From Gemmatimonadota bacterium (lineage in GTDB: Bacteria; Gemmatimonadota; Gemmatimonadetes; Gemmatimonadales; GWC2-71-9): a stretch of DNA of 52,743 nucleotides. Shown one piece after another: positions 31,591 to 39,029 of the stretch (its first letter is position 1; each line of letters opens with the position of its first letter). Below the pieces are notes generated by a model. It searched no databases. It saw only the letters and a list, made by a program, of their open reading frames with translations, and was not told the DNA's origin. A program made the translations under genes and the position numbers. Location: NCBI GenBank assembly GCA_003221005.1, contig QHTZ01000068.1, positions 1-52,743 on the forward strand. Reading direction: 5' to 3'.

Positions 31591-32704
31591 GGCCTTCGAT
31601 CCCCCCGAGTACGTCGCCTGGAAGCCGGACCCCGCGCTGGTGCGGCAGTTCAGGGCGACGATCGAAGCAGCCCCCGAGCGGGGCGCGATCGTCGCCACGC
31701 TGTCGGTGCAGGACAAGCTTGGGCTCTACGCAGGCCTGCTGCGGGCTCGCCTGCACGACATCCAGCTGCAGCGCTGGGTGAAGGGCGGCGTGATCTCCAA
31801 GGCGTGGCTCGGCACCGGCGAAGAGGCGACCACGATTGGGCCGGTCCACGCCCTCGAGCGCGGTCAGGACATCGCGGCGCCGATGATCCGCAACGCCGCC
31901 GCCTGCTGCGAGCTCGGGATGCCGGTCGCCGACATGCTGCGGGCCTACCTCGCCACGGAAGACTCCCCTTCGGGCGGGCGCGATCTGCACGTGGGCAGCG
32001 CCCGCTACGGCGTGCTCCAGCCGATCTCTCACGTCGGCGACATGGTCCCCGTGGTTGCCGGCGTCGCGCTCACATTCAAGCTGAAGGGGGAGCGCCGCGT
32101 CGCCCTCACCTGGGTCGGCGACGGCTCCACCAAGACCGCCGCCGCGCACGAAGGGACGAACTTCGCTGCGGTGCAGCGACTCCCCGTGATCTTCATCCTC
32201 CAGAACAATCGGGTGGCGCTCGGCACCCGGCTCGAGCAGCACCACCTCCCCCCGGACTTTCGCGAGTGGCCGGCGAGCTACGGGATCTGGGGGGAGCAGT
32301 TCGACGGGAACAACGTGCTCGACGCGTACGCGGCCACCCGGATCGCCGCGGAGCGCTGCCGTCGCGGCGAGGGCCCGGCGATGCTCGTGGCGGAGACGTT
32401 CCGCATGGGCGGCCACGCGACCCACGACGAGCGCGAGGCGCGGGCGACGCTTCCGGACGAGCTGTTCAAGACGTGGGGCCGGCGCGACCCGATCGGACTG
32501 TACGAGGAGTACCTGCGGGAGGAAGGCCGGACTACGAAGGAGCTCGCAGAGATCGAGGCCGCCGTCACCGCCGAGGTCGAGCGCGCGACGGAGCAGGCGC
32601 TGGAAAGCAGGGAACGCATGCCACCGGGTGAGTCGGCGTTGGGAGGCGTGTACGCCGGCGGGACGGCGGCGCAGGGAGGGTTACCACATGAGCGGACCCG
32701 CTAG
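31577..32704 (+). CDS. Pyruvate/2-oxoacid dehydrogenase E1 component, alpha subunit
   Basis: 375 residues. The thiamine diphosphate motif is GDGSTKTAAAHEGTNFAAV ending with FILQNN. Other E1-alpha features: GTGEEATTIGPVHAL, GRDLHVGSARYGVLQPISHVGDMVPVVAGVALTFKL, and the C-terminal RMGGHATHDE, where the phosphorylation-loop His is found. An E1-alpha needs an E1-beta partner; none follows. The next gene is a sugar dehydrogenase, so this is an orphan alpha or its beta lies elsewhere. The first residues (MRRYAAF) come from the decamer array, so the true start is uncertain. The gene ends with an Ala/Gly-rich tail that overlaps the next gene by 17 bp. Confidence 0.88.
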   Translation: MRRYAAFDPPEYVAWKPDPALVRQFRATIEAAPERGAIVATLSVQDKLGLYAGLLRARLHDIQLQRWVKGGVISKAWLGTGEEATTIGPVHALERGQDIAAPMIRNAAACCELGMPVADMLRAYLATEDSPSGGRDLHVGSARYGVLQPISHVGDMVPVVAGVALTFKLKGERRVALTWVGDGSTKTAAAHEGTNFAAVQRLPVIFILQNNRVALGTRLEQHHLPPDFREWPASYGIWGEQFDGNNVLDAYAATRIAAERCRRGEGPAMLVAETFRMGGHATHDEREARATLPDELFKTWGRRDPIGLYEEYLREEGRTTKELAEIEAAVTAEVERATEQALESRERMPPGESALGGVYAGGTAAQGGLPHERTR

Positions 32705-33818
32705 ATTGTTCGCCGTGCGCTTGCGCTTTGTCGCCGCGGTTGTGCTCGGCGCGTCGGCGTGCGGCTCACCCGGCGCGGAGGCGCGGACCGGGCTCGCCGA
32801 CACGGTCACGATCGCGGGGCACCAGCTGTACACCGCCGCCGGCTTCTCGATCAACCTCTTCGCCGAAGGATTGGCCGGGGTGCGCCACCTCGCGCTCGGT
32901 CCGGGCGGCGCAGTATATGCCGCGCTCTCGGACGACGGCAGGATCGTGCGCCTCCAGGATGCGAACGGGGATGGCGTGGCCGAGTCGGCGGTCACCGTGC
33001 TCTCGGGGCTCAACTATCCCTTCGGCATCGCCTTCCGGGGCGACACCATGTACTTCGCGGAGATGACGGCGGTGAAGCGGCTCGACCCCGGAGCCGCGGC
33101 GCCCGTCACGCTCGTGCCCAGTCTGCCGGGCGGAGGACACGCCACGCGGACGCTCGTCATCGGCCCGGACAACCTGATGTACGTCGCCGTCGGCTCGTCG
33201 TGCAACCTGTGCTCCGACGCGCTGCCGCGCGCGGCCGTCACGCGCTACGACCTCAACGGCAAGAATCCCCACACGTTCGCCACGGGTCTCCGCAACTCGG
33301 TGGGCCTCGCGTTCCATCCCACCACAGGAGAGCTGTGGGCGAACAATAACGACCGCGACAACCTGGGCGACGACCTCCCGCCCGAGCACCTGAACATCCT
33401 GAAGGACGGCAAGTGGTACGGCTGGCCGCAGTGCTACCTGCCCGGCAAGCCCAATCCCGAGTATTCGGGCGCCGACTGCTCCGGCGTCGAGCCGCCGGCG
33501 ATCACGTTCCAAGCGCACTCCGCGCCCCTCGGCCTTGCGTTCTACACGGGCGCCATGTTCCCTGCCAGCTTCCAGGGCGACGCCTTCATGACCTATCACG
33601 GCTCCTGGAACCGGTCGGTGCCGACGGGAGCGAAGGTGGTGCGCGTGCACGTCCAGAACGGGCGGCCGACGGCCATCGAGGATTTCGTCACCGGGTGGCA
33701 GCTCGTCGGCGGCTCGCGCTGGGGCCGGCCGGTCGGGGTGCTCGTGGCGTCGGACGGTGCCCTGCTGGTGAGCGACGATCAGGGCGGGCGGATCTGGAGA
33801 GTGACCTATGGGCGGTAG
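32688..33818 (+). CDS. PQQ-dependent sugar dehydrogenase (sorbosone dehydrogenase-like), exported
   Basis: 376 residues from an ATG at 32688 with a GGGAGG upstream. The signal sequence ends in a lipobox-like VVLGASACGS. The six-bladed propeller shows HLALGPGGAVYAALSDDGRIVRL, YPFGIAFRGDTMYFAEMTAVKRL, FATGLRNSVGLAFHPTTGELWANNNDRDNLGDDLPPEHLN, WYGWPQCYLPGKPNPEYSGADCSG and MTYHGSWNRSVPTGAKVVRV, ending SDDQGGRIWRVTY. These match the L-sorbosone/aldose sugar dehydrogenase family, which uses PQQ in the periplasm. Cys pairs (CNLC, CYLP...DCSG) probably form disulphides. No pqq genes are in the window. The upstream frame to 32628 is not used because it lacks a signal peptide. Confidence 0.9.
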   Translation: MSGPARLFAVRLRFVAAVVLGASACGSPGAEARTGLADTVTIAGHQLYTAAGFSINLFAEGLAGVRHLALGPGGAVYAALSDDGRIVRLQDANGDGVAESAVTVLSGLNYPFGIAFRGDTMYFAEMTAVKRLDPGAAAPVTLVPSLPGGGHATRTLVIGPDNLMYVAVGSSCNLCSDALPRAAVTRYDLNGKNPHTFATGLRNSVGLAFHPTTGELWANNNDRDNLGDDLPPEHLNILKDGKWYGWPQCYLPGKPNPEYSGADCSGVEPPAITFQAHSAPLGLAFYTGAMFPASFQGDAFMTYHGSWNRSVPTGAKVVRVHVQNGRPTAIEDFVTGWQLVGGSRWGRPVGVLVASDGALLVSDDQGGRIWRVTYGR

Positions 33819-33925
33819 GAGCCGGTACGGGGCGGTAGGGGGCGGCATGGGGTTCGTGGTGGCAGGCGCGATCGCGGTCGGGGGGGCTTACCGCCTCTTA
33901 CCGCCGCTTACCGCCCCTGCCCGCC
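33811..33925. repeat. Decamer word array, unit GGCGGTAGGA, two opposed arms
   Basis: Left arm 33811-33850: GGCGGTAGGA, GCCGGTACGG, GGCGGTAGGG, GGCGGCATGG. Right arm 33887-33921: CTTACCGCCT, CTTACCGCCG, CTTACCGCCC. A spacer of about 37 bp lies between. The arms flank the segment that encodes the hydrophobic start of the dienelactone hydrolase. The word is the same as at 31551-31590. Confidence 0.85.
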
Positions 33926-34605
33926 TCGATGTCCACGCCGAATACATCAAGTACGCGAGCGGCAGGGACAGCATCGCCGCGTACGTGGCGTATCCCGAGC
34001 GCGCCGATCCCGCTCCCGCCGTGCTCGTCATCCACGAGATTTTCGGCATGTCCGATTTCGTTCGGAGCGCGACCGAGCGGCTCGCACAGGATGGGTTCAT
34101 CGCGCTGGCGCCCGACCTGCTGACGCGCCGCGGCGGCACGCCTGCGAGCCCCGACAGCGCGCGGCGGCTGATTGCTTCGCTCAGTCCAGACACGATCACG
34201 CAGGACCTGAACGCCGGGTTCGCCTTCTTGCGGGGCATGAAGGTTGTGCGGGCGGACGCGATCGGCGTCATCGGCTTCTGTTGGGGTGGGGGGGAGAGCT
34301 TCCGCTACGCGACCAACAATCCGTCGCTCGGGGCGTTCGTCGTGTGCTACGGCCCGGGGCCCAACCGAGCCGATATCGGTCGGATCCGGGCACGCGGCTT
34401 CGGCGTGTACGCCGACCGGGACGGGCGGATCAACCAGAAGCTGTTCAACCTCGACATGGCCCTGCACGAGGCCCATGTGAAGTACACTTTCAAGGTGTTC
34501 CCGAACGTCGGCCACGGCTTCTTGCGCACGCGCGAGAATCCGAAGGTCGCGGACGACGCGTGGGGAGCGATCATCGCGTTTTTCCTGGCGAATCTGGGCA
34601 AGTAG
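33847..34605 (+). CDS. Dienelactone hydrolase family protein, exported or membrane-anchored
   Basis: 252 residues from an ATG at 33847 with an AGGGGG before it; an earlier in-frame ATG at 33808 would add 13 residues encoded by the word array. The hydrophobic start MGFVVAGAIAVGGAYRLLPP acts as a signal or anchor. The alpha/beta-hydrolase core shows PAVLVIHEIFGMSDFVRSATERLAQDGFIALAPDLLTR, the nucleophile elbow GVIGFCWGGGESF (Cys nucleophile, as in dienelactone hydrolase), an Asp in GVYADRDGRIN and the His in FPNVGHGFLRTRE. The triad looks complete. The word array encodes both the start and the YRLLPPLTAP after the hydrophobic segment. It overlaps or abuts the sugar dehydrogenase stop and is likely co-transcribed. 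Confidence 0.85.
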   Translation: MGFVVAGAIAVGGAYRLLPPLTAPARLDVHAEYIKYASGRDSIAAYVAYPERADPAPAVLVIHEIFGMSDFVRSATERLAQDGFIALAPDLLTRRGGTPASPDSARRLIASLSPDTITQDLNAGFAFLRGMKVVRADAIGVIGFCWGGGESFRYATNNPSLGAFVVCYGPGPNRADIGRIRARGFGVYADRDGRINQKLFNLDMALHEAHVKYTFKVFPNVGHGFLRTRENPKVADDAWGAIIAFFLANLGK

Positions 34606-34609
34606 CCGG

Positions 34610-35917
34610 TCACTCCTGTCGTGCCCCCGCCCCGACGTACGCCCGCGCGCGCTCCAATGTTGGGTCGCGCCCCTCCAGCAGGTCGCTCACGGTCTTGGAC
34701 GTGGAGAGCTCAGGCGCGATTCCGACGCCGCTGAAGTCGGTACCGTCCGGGAACGCCTCGCGCGTGGCCGACAGCCGGAAGGTCCAACCGTTGGGGAGGG
34801 ATAGCTCCAGCGGCTCGCCTGGGCTGCCGGCCGAGGCCGCCCCGATGATCACGCCGCGTGAGGTGTTGCGGAACGCTGCCAGAAAGTCCTCCGCAGCGCC
34901 AGCGGTCCCGGCAGAGCTGAGCACGGCGATCGGGCCGGTGTAGGCCGGCCGCTCCTTCCGCGGGACGACGGTGTCCGGGGGCACGGTGTACCAGGTGGCT
35001 GCGGAGTCGGGCCGCCCCAGGACCCGCAGTCCGGGCCGGTAGTCCGGGGTCCGGTGCAGCACAGTCGGGAATGGTCCCGTGGTCAGGCGGGCGAGTGTCT
35101 GGTAGGCGTAGTCGGGGCGCCCGCCCGCGGTGCCGCGCAGGTCGACGATGAGCCCGCGCACAGTGGCGAATGTCGGGAAGGCGTGGTCGAATCGCTGGAC
35201 CACGTCCGGGTCGGCGAGCGCATTGATGCGGACGACGACGATCCCATCGGTAAGCGAGTCGACCTGCAAGGTGGGCGGCTCGAGTGGCCAGCGGTCGTTG
35301 AGGGACACGCTGCGTGTGACGCTGATCCCGCGCTGCTCGCCTCCCGGCAGGCGGAGCAGCAGGTGGAGCGCGGTTCCTTTTTCTCCTTCGAGCATCGCGG
35401 CGACCGCGCGCCCCCACCGCGCCTCGGGCGTCGCCGCCCCGGTTTCAGGAAGGATCGAGTCGGTGATCCAGCTCTCCGCGGGGATCCCCTGTACCGCGAG
35501 GATCTCGGCGAGGCGCTCGGGCCGCGCGACGCGCATCTCGTCGTTCTCGGCGTAGTCGAGCACGAACGGCCGGCGCTCGACGCTCGCGATGAGCAGAGGG
35601 GGGCGCGCCACGCGCGATCGCAGCGCCGGCGGGGGCACGACCTGGGCGTGCCCGTCGTCGAGTAGCGCGACCAACCGGCGCAACCGGCGGTAGAACGTCA
35701 AATCCGGCTGCGGTGGCGCGGCGGCCCGCAGGCTGGCCGCGAGCGCCGAGTCCCAGTCCGCGCGGACGCGGGCCCAACCGGCGAAGCTGGAGCGGGCGTC
35801 GCTCCACAGCACGGTGACGAGCTGCTGCCGGTCCGTGCCCGAGAGCCGTTGCGCGGCGGGGCGGCCGAGCGGTAGCAGCACGATCACGACGAGCACGGCA
35901 GGAGCCCGGAGCGACAT
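34610..35917 (-). CDS. Peptidase S41-like protein lacking the catalytic Ser, exported
   Basis: 435 residues with a signal peptide (LRAPAVLVVIVLLPLGRPAAQ). The S41 (tail-specific protease/tricorn core) fold is suggested by LRRLVALLDDGHAQVVPP near residue 85, VVVRINALADPDVVQRFDHAFPTFATVRGLIVDLRGTAGG (about 227-267) and GPIAVLSSAGTAGAAEDFLAAFRNTSRGVIIGAASAGSPG (about 328-367). In active S41 enzymes the nucleophile lies in a '.SAAE.' segment. Here the aligned residue is Gly340 (GAAED), so peptidase activity is doubtful. Its ATG at 35917 overlaps the ATG of the divergent phosphoesterase. It converges on the dienelactone hydrolase with a 4-bp gap. Confidence 0.75.
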   Translation of the reverse strand: MSLRAPAVLVVIVLLPLGRPAAQRLSGTDRQQLVTVLWSDARSSFAGWARVRADWDSALAASLRAAAPPQPDLTFYRRLRRLVALLDDGHAQVVPPPALRSRVARPPLLIASVERRPFVLDYAENDEMRVARPERLAEILAVQGIPAESWITDSILPETGAATPEARWGRAVAAMLEGEKGTALHLLLRLPGGEQRGISVTRSVSLNDRWPLEPPTLQVDSLTDGIVVVRINALADPDVVQRFDHAFPTFATVRGLIVDLRGTAGGRPDYAYQTLARLTTGPFPTVLHRTPDYRPGLRVLGRPDSAATWYTVPPDTVVPRKERPAYTGPIAVLSSAGTAGAAEDFLAAFRNTSRGVIIGAASAGSPGEPLELSLPNGWTFRLSATREAFPDGTDFSGVGIAPELSTSKTVSDLLEGRDPTLERARAYVGAGARQE

Positions 35918-37166
35918 GCGCCTAATCTATTTGCTGCTGTTCATGGCGCCGCAGGCGCTGATCTATCTGTACCTGAGGGAGCGCCTCCCCGACCCGAGGC
36001 GCCCCCGCCAGGCGGACCTCGTGCGCGCCGCGCTCGCGGTCATCTTCGCGGTCTTCAACGTCCCGTGGCTCTTCGTGGCCCAGCGCGTGCTCTTCGGCAC
36101 CGTGTGGGGGATTTCCCGGATTGCCTACACTGCTCCATGGATCGCCTGGCAGCTATTGGGGTGGGTGTTCTGCGCTCTGGTGACGCTGTATCTGCTCGGG
36201 AAGGGCGCGTCGCAGCTTGGCCGGTGGGCGGCTAGGCGGTTCGGCAGTCAGCCCGCGAGTGACGCTGGTGACCGCCTGATCGCCAGTCCGCCCGACCGCC
36301 TCATTTCCCGCCGGCAGTTCCTCGCGCGCGCCACGTACACCTATGCCGCGGCCGGCGCAGCGCTCTCAACCTACGGCATCTGGAGTGCGTACCGGATGCC
36401 CCTCGTCACGCGCCGCACCCTCACCTTCCCGGACCTGCCGCCGGGACTCGACGGCATGACTGTGCTGCACCTCTCCGATCTGCACGCCGGGATGCACTTG
36501 GGCGAGGAGAGGATGCGCGCCATCGTCGCGCAGGCGAACGCCCTCCGCCCGGATGTCATCCTGCAGACGGGGGACATGATCGACATCTCGGCCGCGTATG
36601 TCCCCCAGTACGTGCGTGCATTTCGGGAACTCGAGGCGCCGCACGGCTGTGTCACGGTGCTCGGGAACCACGATCACTATACCGGCGCCATGGCGGTGGC
36701 CCAGGGGGTCCGGGACGCCGGGCAGGTGTTCGTGAACAACGGCTGCCACGTGATCGAGCGGAACGGCGCGGCGCTCGCCCTCGTGGGCATCGATGATCCC
36801 GACAACTGGAAGGCCGACGACCCACAGGAGACGTTCGTCGATCTGGCCCTGCGGGCGGCGCCGCCGGAGGCGTTCAAGATTTTGCTGACACACCGGCCCG
36901 GCGCCTGGGATACCGCTGTGCCCCGGGGCATCCCGCTCACCCTCGCCGGCCACATCCACGGCGGCCAGCTCTACCTGCCGGTCCTCGGCTGGTCGGCGGG
37001 ACGACTCATCACGAAGTACGTCATGGGGCACTTCCAGCGGGGTGCGAGCCAGCTCTACGTCAGTCGCGGGATCGGCGTCGTCGGGGTCCCGATCCGCGTG
37101 TTCGTGCCGCCGGAGATAGAGCTGTTTGAACTGCGACGCAAGGACGGAACGACGGAAGGACGGTAG
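35916..37166 (+). CDS. Membrane-anchored metallophosphoesterase (YkuE-like)
   Basis: 416 residues from the ATG at 35916. Three hydrophobic helices come first (LIYLLLFMAPQALIYLYL, ALAVIFAVFNVPWLFVAQRVLF, WIAWQLLGWVFCALVTLYLL), then a linker built from an octamer DNA repeat, and a Tat-like SRRQFLARATYTYAAAGAAL. The calcineurin-like phosphoesterase follows: LHLSDLHAGMHLG, ILQTGDMIDIS, TVLGNHDHYTGA, KILLTHRPGAWD and TLAGHIHGGQLYLP. All metal-binding motifs are intact. Relatives act on membrane-derived substrates such as UDP-diacylglucosamine or phosphodiesters. A second start at 35943 would lose the first helix. Its final residues (KDGTTEGR) are encoded by the 37140 word array. Confidence 0.88.
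   Translation: MRLIYLLLFMAPQALIYLYLRERLPDPRRPRQADLVRAALAVIFAVFNVPWLFVAQRVLFGTVWGISRIAYTAPWIAWQLLGWVFCALVTLYLLGKGASQLGRWAARRFGSQPASDAGDRLIASPPDRLISRRQFLARATYTYAAAGAALSTYGIWSAYRMPLVTRRTLTFPDLPPGLDGMTVLHLSDLHAGMHLGEERMRAIVAQANALRPDVILQTGDMIDISAAYVPQYVRAFRELEAPHGCVTVLGNHDHYTGAMAVAQGVRDAGQVFVNNGCHVIERNGAALALVGIDDPDNWKADDPQETFVDLALRAAPPEAFKILLTHRPGAWDTAVPRGIPLTLAGHIHGGQLYLPVLGWSAGRLITKYVMGHFQRGASQLYVSRGIGVVGVPIRVFVPPEIELFELRRKDGTTEGR
36219..36300. repeat. Octamer word array inside a coding sequence, unit GGCGGTCA, two opposed arms
   Basis: Left arm, four abutting 8-bp words: GGCCGGTG, GGCGGCTA, GGCGGTTC, GGCAGTCA (36219-36250). Right arm, four abutting words: TGACCGCC, TGATCGCC, AGTCCGCC, CGACCGCC (36269-36300). 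An 18-bp loop lies between. The frame stays open through it, encoding the Arg/Ser/Pro-rich linker between the membrane part and the phosphoesterase part. Confidence 0.85.
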
Positions 37167-37206
37167 GACGGAGTCGTTCCGTCTTCCGTCGTTCCGTCAT
37201 ACCGTC
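37140..37206. repeat. Octamer word array at convergent gene ends, unit AAGGACGG, two opposed arms
   Basis: Left arm: AAGGACGG, AACGACGG, AAGGACGG, TAGGACGG (37140-37171). Right arm: TCGTTCCG, TCTTCCG, TCGTTCCG, TCATACCG (about 37173-37203). The arms face each other with almost no loop. The array contains the stop codons of the phosphoesterase (plus) and the TetR gene (minus), so it could work as a bidirectional terminator hairpin. Confidence 0.85.
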
Positions 37207-37772
37207 GCCCTTATTGCTTCCCACGCCGCTTCCAGCGTCGGCTGCACGCCCGCGTGGTCCGGCGGCCACTCGCGTGCCGAGACGTGGTCGAGCGCCAGGG
37301 ACACCACGCCGAGCCACACGTGGGCCCACAGCTCCGCCGCCCCGGCTTTGATCGACCCTTCGGCCTTTCCCTGCGCGACCAGGCTCTCGAGCGCCAGGCG
37401 GAAGTCGCGCGCCGTCTTGCGGCTCTCGTCGTCGAGCAGCGAGCCGTGGCGCTGGAGAAAGAACAGCTGTGCCACCGCCGGCTCCCGCGCCGTCGCGGCG
37501 ACCAGGGCCCGCCCCAGCGCCGCGAGCTTGTCGCGCGCGCCGCCCGGCGTCGCGTCCGCCTCCTTGACCAGCTTCGCGGCCCAGCGCGCGCCGCCGCGGT
37601 ACAGGTCGTTCAGGAGCTGCTGCTTGCTCTGGAAGTGCCGGTAGATCGTGCCCTCCGCCACACCCGCCTTCTTCGCGATCTCGGGCGTCGTCGTCACGTG
37701 ATAGCCCTGGGTGGTGAACAGCTCGAGGGCGGCGCGCACCAGCCGCTGGTGCGTGAGGTCGGCCTGCGTCAT
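37197..37772 (-). CDS. TetR-family transcriptional regulator
   Basis: 191 residues from the ATG at 37772. The N-terminal helix-turn-helix is typical TetR: LVRAALELFTTQGYHVTTTPEIAKKAGVAEGTIYRHFQSKQQLLNDLY (about 10-57). The C-terminal ligand domain is AREPAVAQLFFLQRHGSLLDDESRKTARDFRLALESLVAQG and onward. A longer frame upstream is a shadow of the divergent dehydrogenase and is not used. It is divergent from the saccharopine-dehydrogenase-like gene (114 bp apart), the natural candidate target along with itself. Its last codons lie in a word array. Confidence 0.93.
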   Translation of the reverse strand: MTQADLTHQRLVRAALELFTTQGYHVTTTPEIAKKAGVAEGTIYRHFQSKQQLLNDLYRGGARWAAKLVKEADATPGGARDKLAALGRALVAATAREPAVAQLFFLQRHGSLLDDESRKTARDFRLALESLVAQGKAEGSIKAGAAELWAHVWLGVVSLALDHVSAREWPPDHAGVQPTLEAAWEAIRATV

Positions 37773-37886
37773 CGCGCGCGAATCTAACCCGGCGCCCCGG
37801 GCACCGCTGCCGGGGTTCCGGCGCTTCGCCGCGCACACTAGCTTTCCCGCCGCTCCGTCCCCCGTCCCCCCCGGAGGTGGTCGCCG
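37773..37886. promoter_or_regulatory. Divergent intergenic region, TetR gene / saccharopine dehydrogenase-like gene
   Basis: 114 bp. It holds GC-rich imperfect palindromes (around CCGGCGCCCCGGG and CCGGGGTTCCGGCG) and a TAGCTT that could be a -10 for the rightward gene. A clear GGAGG lies ten bases before the ATG at 37887. A TetR operator would be expected here, but I cannot pick one palindrome with confidence. Confidence 0.3.
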
Positions 37887-39029
37887 ATGCGGATGCTGGT
37901 GCTCGGCGCGGGGCTTCAGGGCTCGGCCTGCGCGTACGACCTGCTGCAGCAGCCCACGGTCGAGCGCGTGACGGTCGCCGACCTGAAGCCGGAGCGCGTG
38001 CCCGCCTTCCTCAAGACCTCCGCGGGCCGGCGCCTCGCGCTCGTCAAGGTCGACGTGCAGGACGCCGCTGCCCTGCGCGAGGTGATCCGCGGCCACAACG
38101 CCGTCCTGTGCGCGCTCCCCTACTACTACAACCTCGACGTGACGCGGGCCGCGCTCGAGGCGGGCGTCCATAGCGCCGATCTGGGCGGCAACACCGAGAT
38201 CGTCTTCCGCCAGAAAAAGCTCGACGCCGAGGCCCGTGCCCGCGGCGTCTCGGCGGTGGCGGACTGCGGGCTGGCACCGGGAATGATCAACATCCTCGCG
38301 GCCGAAGGCATCCGCCGCGTGGGCGACGCGGAAGCGGTCAAGATCTTCGTCGGCGGGCTGCCGCAGCACCCGGAGCCACCACTCCATTATCAAATCGTTT
38401 ACTCGCTCGAGGGCGCGCTCGACTACTACACGACCCCGTCGTGGGTGCTGCGCGACGGCAAGCCCGCACGGGTGGACGCGCTTTCGGAGCTCGAGCAGGT
38501 GGCGTTCCCGCCCCCCGTCGGCGTGCTCGAGGCGTTCCACACCGCCGGCGGCATCTCGACGCTGCCGTGGACCTACGAGGGCAGGGTGCGGACGATGGAA
38601 TACAAGACGCTGCGCTACCCCGGCCATGCGGCGATCATGAAGGCGATCCGCGACCTCGGACTCCTGGAGCTCCAGCCGATCAAGGTCAGGGGCAAAGAGG
38701 TCGTGCCGCGCGACGTGTTCATCGCGTCGGTATCACCCAAGCTCACGAAACCGGAGGGGCGCGACCTGGTCGCCTTGCGGGTGGAAGTGCGAGGCGGCGG
38801 CCGCGACGGCCGGCAGGTGGCATGGCAGCTGCTCGACTACTTCGACGAGGCGCGCGGCATCAGCGCGATGATGCGGACCACGGGATACTCACTCGCGATC
38901 ACCGGCCTGATGCAGGTGGACGGTCGGATCGCCGCGCCGGGCGTGCACACCCCGGACGAAACGGTGCCCTTCGGGGCCTACCTCGCCGAGCTCGCGAAAC
39001 GGGGGATCGAGATCCGGGAGCTTCAGTAG
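37887..39029 (+). CDS. Saccharopine dehydrogenase-like oxidoreductase
   Basis: 380 residues with a strong GGAGG ribosome binding site. The Rossmann start MRMLVLGAGLQGSACAYDLLQ binds NAD(P). Family features: AVLCALPYYYNLDVTRAALEAGVHSADLGGNTEIVFRQ, ADCGLAPGMINILAAEG and HTAGGISTLPWTYEGRVRTMEYKTLRYPGHAAIMKAIRDLGLL. This last 'G.I.TLP..Y.G.V..M.YKTLRYPGH' block is diagnostic of the saccharopine dehydrogenase / lysine-ketoglutarate reductase group, which acts on lysine-derived or carboxynorspermidine-type adducts. The start is divergent from TetR. The 3' end overlaps the convergent beta-barrel gene by 7 bp. Confidence 0.9.
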   Translation: MRMLVLGAGLQGSACAYDLLQQPTVERVTVADLKPERVPAFLKTSAGRRLALVKVDVQDAAALREVIRGHNAVLCALPYYYNLDVTRAALEAGVHSADLGGNTEIVFRQKKLDAEARARGVSAVADCGLAPGMINILAAEGIRRVGDAEAVKIFVGGLPQHPEPPLHYQIVYSLEGALDYYTTPSWVLRDGKPARVDALSELEQVAFPPPVGVLEAFHTAGGISTLPWTYEGRVRTMEYKTLRYPGHAAIMKAIRDLGLLELQPIKVRGKEVVPRDVFIASVSPKLTKPEGRDLVALRVEVRGGGRDGRQVAWQLLDYFDEARGISAMMRTTGYSLAITGLMQVDGRIAAPGVHTPDETVPFGAYLAELAKRGIEIRELQ

